Source of the DNA: Balneola sp.
GTDB taxonomy: Bacteria; Bacteroidota; Rhodothermia; Balneolales; Balneolaceae
DNA: 52,753 bases
Assembly (NCBI GenBank): GCA_002696035.1
Contig: NZQV01000008.1
Location: 1 to 52,753, forward strand
Reading direction: 5' to 3'
Position numbers and translations under genes: made by a program. Each line of letters begins with the position of its first letter. Within the stretch, counting starts at the first letter, position 1. Of this stretch, positions 1 to 8,350 are shown piece by piece. Under the pieces are notes generated by a model. The model was not told where the DNA came from. It saw nothing but the letters and a program-made list of their open reading frames with translations, and did not search any database.

Positions 1-120
1 GAAGAGCTGAAGAGAAAAATGAAACTCCCTGGGAAGATCTTAGGGGCAGGGGAACCGCAGGCGGACTGCGCCCCAATGATTCCGGTTTTAAAGGATCAAA
101 ATTTTAGGAGCTTACGATGA
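1..120 (+). CDS. Antitoxin of a type II toxin-antitoxin pair, C-terminal part only
   Basis: An open frame enters from the left edge and gives 39 residues ending in TGA at 118-120, so the N-terminal DNA-binding part is missing. The tail is basic then hydrophobic (ending FRSLR), as expected of a toxin-binding antitoxin tail. Its stop overlaps the ATG of the PIN toxin (ATGA), which implies translational coupling. Family (Phd, VapB or MazE-like) cannot be told from this fragment; the call rests on position and coupling. Confidence 0.55.
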   Translation, partial: EELKRKMKLPGKILGAGEPQADCAPMIPVLKDQNFRSLR

Positions 121-497
121 TCTTACTGGATACACACGTTTGGATTTGGTGGCTGCTTGGAGAAGGACCGCTATCTGATGAGGAAAGGGAAACACTGAAT
201 GAGCACGCTTCAAAAAATGAGATCGCAATTTCTGCTGCTTCTATTTGGGAGGCTGAGATGTTGAATAGGAAGGGGACTATACAGCTTGAACCGGATTTCA
301 CTTCCTGGATCAATCTGGCTACTCAGAAAGGGGTTTGTACCGTAATTCCAATTGATAAAGAAGTGATCGTAGCTCAGGAAAAACTACCTCAGAATTTTCC
401 GGACGATCCTGCCGACCGATTGATAGTAGCTACTGCTCTTATGAAGGAATACCCACTTGCAACAAAAGATGGGATGCTGCAAGAATTGGGGTTTTAA
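117..497 (+). CDS. PIN-domain toxin, VapC family
   Basis: 126 residues, the usual VapC length. PIN-domain proteins of this kind are Mg2+-dependent RNases held inactive by a partner antitoxin. Visible acidic residues fit the family: D5 in LLDTHVWIW, E44 in SIWEAEML, and the DDPADRLIVATAL block near residue 95-107 followed by TKDG. Coupled by an ATGA overlap to the antitoxin fragment upstream, and closed by a large hairpin downstream. Confidence 0.85.
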   Translation: MILLDTHVWIWWLLGEGPLSDEERETLNEHASKNEIAISAASIWEAEMLNRKGTIQLEPDFTSWINLATQKGVCTVIPIDKEVIVAQEKLPQNFPDDPADRLIVATALMKEYPLATKDGMLQELGF

Positions 498-516
498 GTA
501 GTGCTTCGGTTTGATG

Positions 517-568
517 GTGTTAAAGTGTTATGGTTTGTCTAATTGTTCAAACCGTAACACTTTAACAC
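517..568. terminator. Long inverted repeat between convergent genes
   Basis: GTGTTAAAGTGTTATGGTTT (517-536) and AAACCGTAACACTTTAACAC (549-568) pair over about 20 bp with one mismatch and a 12-nt loop. It sits between the toxin gene and convergent fixX, so it probably acts as a bidirectional terminator, although it has no long T tract. Confidence 0.6.
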
Positions 569-581
569 TCAAGCACCATTC

Positions 582-884
582 TCATCCGAAATTCCAGGTT
601 ACGCCACGTCCGACTTCAGGATCCGGAAAATTCCAGTCCACCGCACCCTGATCACAGGCATACATGCAGGTTCCGCATTCAATGCAATCTTCTACCTGGA
701 AGTGAACCTGATCGTTCTCATCCATGGTGTAGCAATTTGCAGGACAAACCCAGGTAGTACACTTATGAGGACAGGTTGAATTACAAATATCTGTATCCAC
801 CACAATATGTGGCTTGATCTCTGATTTGGATTGATTTCGGTAGCTTACAAGTCCGAGGCGTTCTGTTAGTTTGAGATTTTTCAT
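582..884 (-). CDS. fixX: FixX-type ferredoxin-like protein, partner of ETF-quinone oxidoreductase
   Basis: 100 residues, matching the usual FixX length. The C-terminal half has the 4Fe-4S pattern CIECGTCMYAC, and there is a second cysteine group (CNSTCPHKCTTWVC) before it. FixX carries electrons between the FixC flavoprotein and the quinone pool. It is the last gene of a minus-strand set etfB-etfA-fixC-fixX. FixX is separate here rather than fused to the flavoprotein as in mitochondrial-type ETF-QO. Confidence 0.85.
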   Translation of the reverse strand: MKNLKLTERLGLVSYRNQSKSEIKPHIVVDTDICNSTCPHKCTTWVCPANCYTMDENDQVHFQVEDCIECGTCMYACDQGAVDWNFPDPEVGRGVTWNFG

Positions 885-920
885 AGTATCTGAATTGAAT
901 AAATATTCTTTCTAAAAAAA

Positions 921-1008
921 CTATCAGCCGTCAGCTCTCAGCTTTCAGTTTGGGTCCAAGCGAACGCTTGAACCAGTTAGTGAAAAACTGAAAGCTGAAG
1001 CCTGATAG
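921..1008. repeat. Inverted repeat between fixC and fixX
   Basis: CAGCTTTCAGTTT (939-951) pairs perfectly with AAACTGAAAGCTG (985-997), and outer arms CTATCAG (921-927) and CTGATAG (1002-1008) extend it. The gap otherwise holds no gene. The AGCTTTCAG/CTGAAAGCT wording is typical of dispersed intergenic repeats in this group; in mRNA it would form a stable stem between the two cistrons. Confidence 0.6.
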
Positions 1009-1016
1009 CTGAAAGC

Positions 1017-2342
1017 TTATAATGATTTTCCAGCCTTAAATCCTAATTTTGCTAGTTCCCAGTAAGAAGCATGTCGTTTCACAGCTCCCTTCAGCATATC
1101 TTTAGATTTCGGTGTGGGTTCATTCTTGATGGAGAAGAACTGTCGTCCAAAGTCGCAAATCAAATTCGGTACTTTTTGCTGCATAGTTTCAGTGTGAAGA
1201 AGGTGAACGGCATCCTGGAATCCATTGATATCCTTCATCACGTAACTTTCGTCCATCACCTTGCGATACTCTTTTAAGGTAGCTGAGCTGAAGTCACCTT
1301 TGTCTTTGGCTTGTACAATAGTTTCGGCAGCCAAAATTCCGGAGCGCATGGCGTAATCCATTCCCTGAATGGCTTTCCCCGCATTCATCAACAAGTTGGC
1401 AGACTCGCCGGCCAGTAGAATTCCGTCTTTGTATAATTCTTTAGGCATGGCTCGTTTATCACCGGAGGAAACTACGTGGGCGGAATATTCCACCACTTCT
1501 CCATCCTTAATGATATCAGCGATTGCAGGATGGGTTTTGAAATGATTGAGTACGTCATGCGGACTCTTTTTCTTTTCCCGCATATCTTTGATGCCCAGTA
1601 CCAATCCCAGCGAAATAGTATCGCGATTGGTGTATAGAAATCCACCGCCTTCTATGCCATCAGTAGCCCAACCCACAAATTCGTTGCTCATTCCGCTAAG
1701 ACCGTTCAACTGAAATTTCTGCTCCAGCACCTCCTGATCGAAGCGGATTATTTCTTTGATGCCGGTAAGCATGTGGTCGGCTGGAACGTAATCATCCTGT
1801 AAACCCACCTGACGTGTAAGAAGGTTATTTACACCCTCAGCAATGATCACTGAATCGGCATGAAATTCATCTTCCCCGGTTTTGATGCCCACTGCTTTAT
1901 CATTTTCCATCAGCACTTCATCCACTTTGATGTTGGTAGCGATGAAAGAGTCCATGGCATAATCCGAGGCATCAATGGCTTCCTGTACTTTTCCGGAAAG
2001 CCAGTTGTCAAACTTCGAGCGAAGTACAACAACTCCGTTATAGGGCGTTTCGTTGAAGTGCGAAGATTTGAAATCGAGCGTAAAAGCTGATTGCTCATCC
2101 ATAAGGGTAAGCCGCCGATGGTTGATAAAGCGTTCCCACCCACCGTCTTCTTCTTCCCAGTAATTTGGAACGAGTTTCGCAAGATCACTTCCCCACAAAA
2201 CACCACCAGATACATTTTTGGAACCGGCAAATTCTCCGCGCTCAATAAGCAGGAATTTCATGTTGTTACGAGCGAGGGTCATAGCAGCTGCCAATCCTGC
2301 TACGCCGCCACCAATTACGATACAATCAAACTTTTCGTCCAT
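1017..2342 (-). CDS. fixC: FixC-type electron transfer flavoprotein-quinone oxidoreductase
   Basis: 441 residues. The N terminus has the FAD-binding Rossmann fingerprint (CIVIGGGVAGLAAAMTLAR, about residues 7-25) followed by the acidic end of strand beta-2 (LIERGE). A second FAD motif, DGILLAGESANLL, lies near residue 307. Such enzymes pass electrons from ETF to quinone at the membrane. The length and the separate ferredoxin gene match FixC rather than the longer fused ETF-QO. It follows etfA with a 67-bp gap that contains an inverted repeat. Confidence 0.9.
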   Translation of the reverse strand: MDEKFDCIVIGGGVAGLAAAMTLARNNMKFLLIERGEFAGSKNVSGGVLWGSDLAKLVPNYWEEEDGGWERFINHRRLTLMDEQSAFTLDFKSSHFNETPYNGVVVLRSKFDNWLSGKVQEAIDASDYAMDSFIATNIKVDEVLMENDKAVGIKTGEDEFHADSVIIAEGVNNLLTRQVGLQDDYVPADHMLTGIKEIIRFDQEVLEQKFQLNGLSGMSNEFVGWATDGIEGGGFLYTNRDTISLGLVLGIKDMREKKKSPHDVLNHFKTHPAIADIIKDGEVVEYSAHVVSSGDKRAMPKELYKDGILLAGESANLLMNAGKAIQGMDYAMRSGILAAETIVQAKDKGDFSSATLKEYRKVMDESYVMKDINGFQDAVHLLHTETMQQKVPNLICDFGRQFFSIKNEPTPKSKDMLKGAVKRHASYWELAKLGFKAGKSL

Positions 2343-2355
2343 GTTGGAAATTTTG

Positions 2356-2397
2356 AATGTTGAATTTTAAATGTTGAATAATTCAAAATTCAACATT
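2356..2397. repeat. Inverted repeat between etfA and fixC
   Basis: AATGTTGAATTTT (2356-2368) and AAAATTCAACATT (2385-2397) are a perfect 13-bp inverted pair with a 16-nt loop. A related element lies at 3440-3469, and direct copies of AAATGTTGAAT occur at 37164-37190. Confidence 0.6.
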
Positions 2398-2409
2398 TAG
2401 CATTTAAAG

Positions 2410-3384
2410 TTAGCTTTTGATCTTCTTGAGTTCTTCGATGAATGGGGGGAGTACTTTGTATAAGTCTCCAACAATTCCATAGTCAGAAATTTCAAAGATC
2501 GGTGCATCGGGGTCTTTGTTGATGGCTACGATCACTTTTGAATTTGCCATTCCGGCCACGTGCTGGATGGCTCCCGAAATTCCCACAGCAATATATAATT
2601 GCGGGGAGACTACTTTGCCGGTCTGACCGATCTGTAAACTAGGATCATAAACACCAGATTCTGTTAACGCGCGCGAAGCTCCAATTCCGGCGTTCAACAC
2701 TTCAGCCAATTCAGAGATCAGCTTCTGTCCTTCTTCATCCTTCACGCCACGGCCGGCGGCTACAATGGATTCTGCTTCATTCAGATCTATCGTATCGCCT
2801 GAGGCAGAGATAATTTCTTTGAGTGTCATTTGCAGATCACTCTCATTCATGCTGAAATCAATTTGTACTACTTCAGCAGAAGTCTCATTCTCAGCCAGGT
2901 CGTATGAACCGGAACGGACGGAAACGAGTACTGTGTCACCTTTAGCTTCGGTACTGGAAATGATCTTGGCGGCCATAACCGGTCGTTTGGCTTTTATTCC
3001 ACCATCAATCAGTTCAAAAGAGGATACGTCCGGCAACACAGCTGCATTTTGGTTGGCAGCAAGTGCACCCAGAATGTCTTTGGTGCCTTCGGTAGATGCA
3101 AATGCAAAAATAGAAGGATTTGCAGAATCCATCACTTTAGCTAAAGCCTTTAACAGCGGAGTGTTCATGTGATTTTTGAAGATCGGATCTTCTACCACGT
3201 ATATTTTGGAGGCACCGTATTGCTGAATGCCTTCCACAAATGAAGATGCATCGGCATCAACAACAACGGCCTCAACAGAATGTCCACCTTGTTCGGCGAG
3301 TTGCTTGCAATGGGAAAGTACTTCTAATGATGATCGTTTAATTTTGCCGTCTGCAATGGCGATGTGTGTTAAAATAGTGCTCAT
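2410..3384 (-). CDS. etfA: Electron transfer flavoprotein subunit alpha
   Basis: 324 residues, normal EtfA length. The C-terminal FAD-binding domain is clear: [10 protein letters not shown] and the signature segment [19 protein letters not shown], followed by [23 protein letters not shown]. It forms the ETF heterodimer with EtfB and takes electrons from acyl-CoA and other dehydrogenases. It lies between etfB and fixC on the same strand. Confidence 0.95.
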   Translation of the reverse strand: MSTILTHIAIADGKIKRSSLEVLSHCKQLAEQGGHSVEAVVVDADASSFVEGIQQYGASKIYVVEDPIFKNHMNTPLLKALAKVMDSANPSIFAFASTEGTKDILGALAANQNAAVLPDVSSFELIDGGIKAKRPVMAAKIISSTEAKGDTVLVSVRSGSYDLAENETSAEVVQIDFSMNESDLQMTLKEIISASGDTIDLNEAESIVAAGRGVKDEEGQKLISELAEVLNAGIGASRALTESGVYDPSLQIGQTGKVVSPQLYIAVGISGAIQHVAGMANSKVIVAINKDPDAPIFEISDYGIVGDLYKVLPPFIEELKKIKS

Positions 3385-3439
3385 TCGATTTCTCGTATAT
3401 TTTAAAATTCCTTGTTACTAATTTTAAATGTTAAGTGCT

Positions 3440-3469
3440 AAATGTTAAATGACTCCCCATTTAACATTT
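3440..3469. repeat. Inverted repeat between etfB and etfA
   Basis: AAATGTTAAAT (3440-3450) and ATTTAACATTT (3459-3469) are a perfect 11-bp pair around an 8-nt loop. More copies of the TTTAACATT wording flank it on both sides. Same repeat family as the element at 2356-2397. Confidence 0.55.
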
Positions 3470-3491
3470 AAAATTCAAGCATTTAACATTT

Positions 3492-4262
3492 CTATATCAC
3501 GTTTGCTTCCGTATCCAGCAGTTGTGCTACTTCGCGGGCGATCTCTTCGGCTTCGCCTTCAAACTTCTTCCCGGCTTCGCGCTCGGGTTTTTCTTCATAG
3601 CCAAGAACGGAAGTGGTGGCAGCGAGTTCATCATCACTTAAACCAAGCGATGAAAGTTCAACTTGCTCCATCGGTTTACGCTTTGATGCCATAATACCTT
3701 TCAAATTGGGAATACGCGGCTCGTTCATATCATTGGAGCACGTAACGGCACAGGGAGTGGGCAGCTCGATCATTTCCTGACCGGTATCACCCTGACGTTT
3801 TACGATGAGTTTTCCATCTTCAGCCTCTAAACCAACAGCATTCGTGGCATAAGGGAGGTTTAACAACTCGGCCACCATGCTTCCGGTCAACCCGGCATCG
3901 GTATCCTGAGACTGTTTTCCAAGTGAAAGCACATCGTACTCTTTATCTTCAAAGAACTTAGCCAGGATGCGGGCATAAGATCCGGAATCGTAGCTTTCGT
4001 CTCCTGAAGTTAAAATATGAGTTGCTTTATCAGCGCCCATGGCTAATGCTTTTCGAATAGTTTCTGATGCTTTGGATGAACCGATGGACACTACCTCGAC
4101 TTCACCGCCATGTTTCTCTTTCATTACAAGAGCTTCTTCCACAGCTGAGGCATCATAAGCATTAAGGATCTGCCGATCAGAATCTTGAATCAGTTGACCG
4201 TCTTTGATTTGGAGTGGTGCGTTTACGTCGGGCACCATTTTTATACACACGTAAAATTTCAT
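3492..4262 (-). CDS. etfB: Electron transfer flavoprotein subunit beta
   Basis: 256 residues with the EtfB/FixA start (CIKMVPDVNAPLQI) and the region LGKQSQDTDAGLTGSMVAELL that contacts the nucleotide cofactor. First gene of the etfB-etfA-fixC-fixX set; the 195 bp upstream should hold the promoter. The set has the four-protein FixABCX architecture. Whether this member bifurcates electrons depends on cofactor-site residues that cannot be judged by eye. Confidence 0.93.
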   Translation of the reverse strand: MKFYVCIKMVPDVNAPLQIKDGQLIQDSDRQILNAYDASAVEEALVMKEKHGGEVEVVSIGSSKASETIRKALAMGADKATHILTSGDESYDSGSYARILAKFFEDKEYDVLSLGKQSQDTDAGLTGSMVAELLNLPYATNAVGLEAEDGKLIVKRQGDTGQEMIELPTPCAVTCSNDMNEPRIPNLKGIMASKRKPMEQVELSSLGLSDDELAATTSVLGYEEKPEREAGKKFEGEAEEIAREVAQLLDTEANVI

Positions 4263-4457
4263 TCGGGGTGAATTTTTGACTTCAAAATTTCAGTTATGGA
4301 ACCGCTTTTTTGGGCGGCTAATATACAAAACAGAGATACAAATATCTTAGTTCTGATGGAGATTTAAGAGGTGAAAAAATTCTTATTCAAAAAGTAGGCC
4401 TTCAGTATAAAATTTTGATGAACTTAAACCCACCAAAACAGCCTATTCAGGGAAATG

Positions 4458-5384
4458 TTAATTCTGTAAGTTCTCGTACTCTGAAAGGTGCCCCTGATCG
4501 GTTTCGCGAAGTATTTCATACGCTTCCAGTCTAAGGTCTGTATCTGCTTCATCGAAAATAGCAGATACCTCGCGGGCTTTGGCATCAAAAAAGATATCAA
4601 ATAAATAATTGCTGGTAGCCCGGCGTTTGTTTTCCTGAATTTTTTCTATTGCTTTCAGCACGTTTTGCCGGGCCTCAAAAGGGGTATCAATGAATTTATC
4701 GAGGCCTAAACGGTGATATTCATAATAGGCTTCCCGAAGGGGATGATAACTGGAAGTCGTTATTTCACTGACCAGAATATTTCGGTTTCTGCGGTTGTTA
4801 TTGGCACGAGCCCAACCGATAGCCTGTGAACTTTGTGCCAGGCTTAGAATATTCTGAGCTTTGCTGAAATAAGGATCGCCCCCTAGCCGTGAAAAAGTAT
4901 CAAAATCATACCCAAGCATCATATAAACGTAAAAATCAATGAATCCGGTAAGGGCGTCAAATTGCAATTCATCATGAATCAAAGAACGGCCTTCCGGATA
5001 CGAAAATTCCCAAGTCTTATCATTCAGCAGAACCGTAGTGGTTTTGGCGGTGGTATTATAAATAGGTCGTTGGATCTGGAATACAGCTTCTGCAGCAAAA
5101 GAAAAGTTAGACGAACCGCTGTTAAAAACGATTTGAATCTGACAATTAATTCGCTCATGTTCTTCATAATCGTATTCAGTCCATTTATACTCATTTATGT
5201 AATCTTCCAGCACAGGCTTGAAATTATCAAGATAATCGAAGGTATTGCCTTCAAGCTGGTCCGTATTTATGGTTACCGTACAGTTGAATTCCTGAGCTTT
5301 AAGAGGGGTGAAAGCAAGGAAAAAAAGAATCCCGCAAATAAAAAAGGACTTAGTTACTTTAAAAATGGTTATCGGGTATATCAT
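4458..5384 (-). CDS. Secreted DUF4835-type protein of Bacteroidota
   Basis: 308 residues with a hydrophobic signal peptide ending near LKAQ (about residue 31). The mature start QEFNCTVTIN, the YDYEEHERINCQIQI segment and the length match the DUF4835 family, conserved but functionally unassigned in Bacteroidota. The start lies only 22 bp from a divergent gene, so the two promoters must overlap or lie inside the coding ends. No catalytic motif seen. Confidence 0.75.
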   Translation of the reverse strand: MIYPITIFKVTKSFFICGILFFLAFTPLKAQEFNCTVTINTDQLEGNTFDYLDNFKPVLEDYINEYKWTEYDYEEHERINCQIQIVFNSGSSNFSFAAEAVFQIQRPIYNTTAKTTTVLLNDKTWEFSYPEGRSLIHDELQFDALTGFIDFYVYMMLGYDFDTFSRLGGDPYFSKAQNILSLAQSSQAIGWARANNNRRNRNILVSEITTSSYHPLREAYYEYHRLGLDKFIDTPFEARQNVLKAIEKIQENKRRATSNYLFDIFFDAKAREVSAIFDEADTDLRLEAYEILRETDQGHLSEYENLQN

Positions 5385-5406
5385 ATTCTTATTGTAATTC
5401 CACGTA

Positions 5407-6228
5407 ATGATACGAATAGAAAGCTTTGTTTATAAAATTTCTTTGCTATTTATTTTCGGGTTAATGGCAGAGTCGGCTTCGGGGCAATTTAAAATGGGTG
5501 CCCGGGGTCTTGCCATGGGTAATGCTACAACGGGAGTACCGGAGTATAATTGGGCATTGTTCTCAAATCCTGCCATGATCAGCGACGAAAGATTAGGCTT
5601 TGGATTTTATGGGCTTCGTAATTACGGCTTTTCAGAGTTAACGGATATGTCGGCCCATGGGAGTATTCCGACTGGGTTTGGAGTTGCTGCACTTGGATTT
5701 CACCGCTACGGTGATAATTTGTTCAACGAAACCAGGGTGCGCATAGGCTATAAAAATCAGTGGCGATTGCTGCATTTTGGGATTGTTGGCAATTACAACA
5801 ATATTTCATTTGGAGCAGATTATGGCTCGGGAAACGCGGTAGGGATCGATGTTGGAATTGCGGCAGAAATCACGTCAGACCTTTGGTTCGGGGCATCATC
5901 GGTGAACATAAACCGTCCGGAATATGAGGGGATCGAAGAAGAACTGCCCCGCGAGTTGGCCTTGGGATTGTCTTATCAGTTGAATGAACTCGCACTTTTC
6001 AGTTTTGATGTAGTGAAGGATGTCCGTTACCCGGTTTCGTATAGAGGCGGAATGGATATCAATATTCTCGAAAACCTGCAGGGTAGGGTAGGCATCACCA
6101 GCTATCCGCTTACCTATTCGCTGGGAATTGGGTACGGTCGGCATCGCTGGGATATCAATATAGCAGTCCAAAAACATGAGCTGCTGGGCTTTAGTCCAGG
6201 TCTCGATTTCATGATCTTCATACCATGA
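5407..6228 (+). CDS. Outer-membrane beta-barrel protein, PorV/PorQ-like
   Basis: 273 residues with a signal peptide (cut near ASGQ, residue 27). The mature start FKMGARGLAMGNATTGVPEYNWALFSNPA resembles PorV/PorQ and TraF-like barrels, where the GARG..MG and NPA motifs begin the barrel. The rest alternates short amphipathic strands and turns. Its stop overlaps the start of the next gene (ATGA), so the two are cotranslated. Exact role unknown. Confidence 0.6.
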   Translation: MIRIESFVYKISLLFIFGLMAESASGQFKMGARGLAMGNATTGVPEYNWALFSNPAMISDERLGFGFYGLRNYGFSELTDMSAHGSIPTGFGVAALGFHRYGDNLFNETRVRIGYKNQWRLLHFGIVGNYNNISFGADYGSGNAVGIDVGIAAEITSDLWFGASSVNINRPEYEGIEEELPRELALGLSYQLNELALFSFDVVKDVRYPVSYRGGMDINILENLQGRVGITSYPLTYSLGIGYGRHRWDINIAVQKHELLGFSPGLDFMIFIP

Positions 6229-8288
6229 GCGTTTTTTCAACAAAAAGTATAGGGGTGTTTTGTTTTGGGGTGATGGCTTTTTGTGTCATCCCGGCATTCG
6301 GGCAAGATACCACCGCAACCGATGTAGAAGAACAACTGGAAAAAGCATTCGAAGAGCTGGATTCGGAGGAGTCAGGTCTGACAGGTGAGCAGCTTACTCA
6401 ATTCCTGGAAGACCTCGCCGCAAATCCCATCAACATAAACAGTGCCGGACTGGATGAGCTGTTGCAGGTTCCCGGTATTAACCTGAAAGTAGCCCGTGCC
6501 ATAATCGATTATAGATCCGGGAAACCATTTGAATACAAAGCCGAATTACTGGAAGTCAGGGGAATCGGAGATGCTACCTATCAACGGATGTCGCCTTATG
6601 TTTCCATCGGTGGGACACAGTCAAGGTTTAGGGATGTGTATATGCGACCGGAGTATTGGCTTTCAGGTCAAAAAGTGGATGTTTTTAGTCGCTATCAGCA
6701 AGATCTGCAAACGAAGGAAGGGTACAAAAGACCTGATTCTGGAGGAGGATATGTTGGGAATCCGACAAAATATTATCATCGGTTCAGGGTGACCACCAAT
6801 CACGTTTCAATGAATTTGACTCAGGAGAAAGATGCAGGTGAAGCCGTAAATGGAATCACGGGCTTTGATTATAATTCAGCACATTTTGCTCTCACTAACA
6901 ATGGGAAACTAAACGACCTGGTATTTGGAGATTACAGCCTGAGCTTTGGTCAGGGACTGGTACTTTGGTCGGGCGGAGCATTTGGCAAGGGGCGTGAAGT
7001 AACCGGCACCATCAGTAAAAATGAACGAGGAGTGAAGCCATACTCATCAGCTCAGGAAACGAATTTCTTTCGCGGCGTGGCTGCCTCCTATGGGGATAAA
7101 CTTGAGCTTACCGGATTCTATTCGAAACGACCCAGAACGGCATCGGTCATTTCCGGCGATACAACCCGATTTCCAACCTCCAGTGGTTTTCACCGCACCG
7201 AAAATGAACTCGTTCGTAGAAATAACATCGACCAGACTGTTTATGGAGGGCGTGCACGGCTCGATACCCGATTTGGTTTATTTGGCGTAACCGGATATCA
7301 AAACATATTCAACAGCTACATTGCTCAAGGCACCTCACTCAGCAATCGCTATGATTTTGAAGGACATCGCAATTCAGTACTTGGGTTTGACTATCGTGGG
7401 TTGATAGGAAGTGCATTCGTATTTGGTGAACTGGCGCGTAGTGAAAACGGAGGATTAGGAGTGGTGACCGGAGTTGAAACACCCATCCTTGAGAATACGG
7501 ACCTGTCGCTTTCATACCGAAACTATCAGCGTGATTTTCAGTCATTTTTAGCCAGTGGTTTTGGAGAATCTTCTTCAGCTCCACAAAATGAAGAAGGGTT
7601 TTATGTAGGACTTAGACATCAGCTCACCCCAAAAATAACGCTAAGCGGGTATTTCGATCAGTATGAATTTGCTTCGCCGCGCTTTGGCACCACCCAAGCT
7701 ACCGGTGGATACGACATGCTGGGGCTTACTGAGTTTTTTGTGAACCGGGAGCTAAACTTTTATGTATTGCTGCGAAGTGAAATTCAGGATCAGGAGTTCA
7801 CTATCCAAAATGAAAGAGGGCAGGAAGAACTGCTTTTGGGAGAAGAAAAGCGCACAAGTTTGAGAGTCAATTTCGAGTATTCGGTCAGCCCCGGAGTTCG
7901 CCTGCGTTCCCGGGTTGAGTTGGTTCGAAATCAGGAAGCCGGTGCCGATTGGGAAGAAGGATATTTATTGTATCAGGACGTACGGATTCAGCCTGTTCCC
8001 GCCCTTAGAATTGACGGACGCTTTACGTTATTTGATACCGACAGTTTTAATACGCGCGTGTACCAATTTGAAAGTGACCTGTTGTATGTGATGTCGAATA
8101 CCGTATTATATGATCGCTGTCAGAGAGCTTACATCGCTGTAAAATACGATGCTGCAAATTTCATCGATTTCTGGTTCAAATATGGGATCACCATATTCGA
8201 AGATCGGCAAACAGTTGGAAGTGGTTTGGAAGAAGTTCAGGGGAATGTTCGTAATTCTTTTGGCGTGCAGGTGAGGATACAATTTTAA
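6225..8288 (+). CDS. Helix-hairpin-helix (ComEA-like) domain fused to a large outer-membrane barrel
   Basis: 687 residues. A signal peptide (to about FGQ, residue 27) is followed by a helix-hairpin-helix pair near residues 65-125 (NINSAGLDELLQVPGINLKVA, then LLEVRGIGDATYQRM), the ComEA DNA-binding pattern. The remaining 550 residues are strand-rich with aromatic turns, as in beta-barrels. Such proteins occur widely in Bacteroidota; a role in DNA handling at the cell surface is only an inference. Coupled by ATGA to the upstream barrel gene. Confidence 0.7.
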   Translation: MSVFSTKSIGVFCFGVMAFCVIPAFGQDTTATDVEEQLEKAFEELDSEESGLTGEQLTQFLEDLAANPININSAGLDELLQVPGINLKVARAIIDYRSGKPFEYKAELLEVRGIGDATYQRMSPYVSIGGTQSRFRDVYMRPEYWLSGQKVDVFSRYQQDLQTKEGYKRPDSGGGYVGNPTKYYHRFRVTTNHVSMNLTQEKDAGEAVNGITGFDYNSAHFALTNNGKLNDLVFGDYSLSFGQGLVLWSGGAFGKGREVTGTISKNERGVKPYSSAQETNFFRGVAASYGDKLELTGFYSKRPRTASVISGDTTRFPTSSGFHRTENELVRRNNIDQTVYGGRARLDTRFGLFGVTGYQNIFNSYIAQGTSLSNRYDFEGHRNSVLGFDYRGLIGSAFVFGELARSENGGLGVVTGVETPILENTDLSLSYRNYQRDFQSFLASGFGESSSAPQNEEGFYVGLRHQLTPKITLSGYFDQYEFASPRFGTTQATGGYDMLGLTEFFVNRELNFYVLLRSEIQDQEFTIQNERGQEELLLGEEKRTSLRVNFEYSVSPGVRLRSRVELVRNQEAGADWEEGYLLYQDVRIQPVPALRIDGRFTLFDTDSFNTRVYQFESDLLYVMSNTVLYDRCQRAYIAVKYDAANFIDFWFKYGITIFEDRQTVGSGLEEVQGNVRNSFGVQVRIQF

Positions 8289-8350
8289 AAGATAATGTTT
8301 CTTATCCCGATGACTGCCTCTTATATTATCGCGAATAAAATTTTGTGTAT

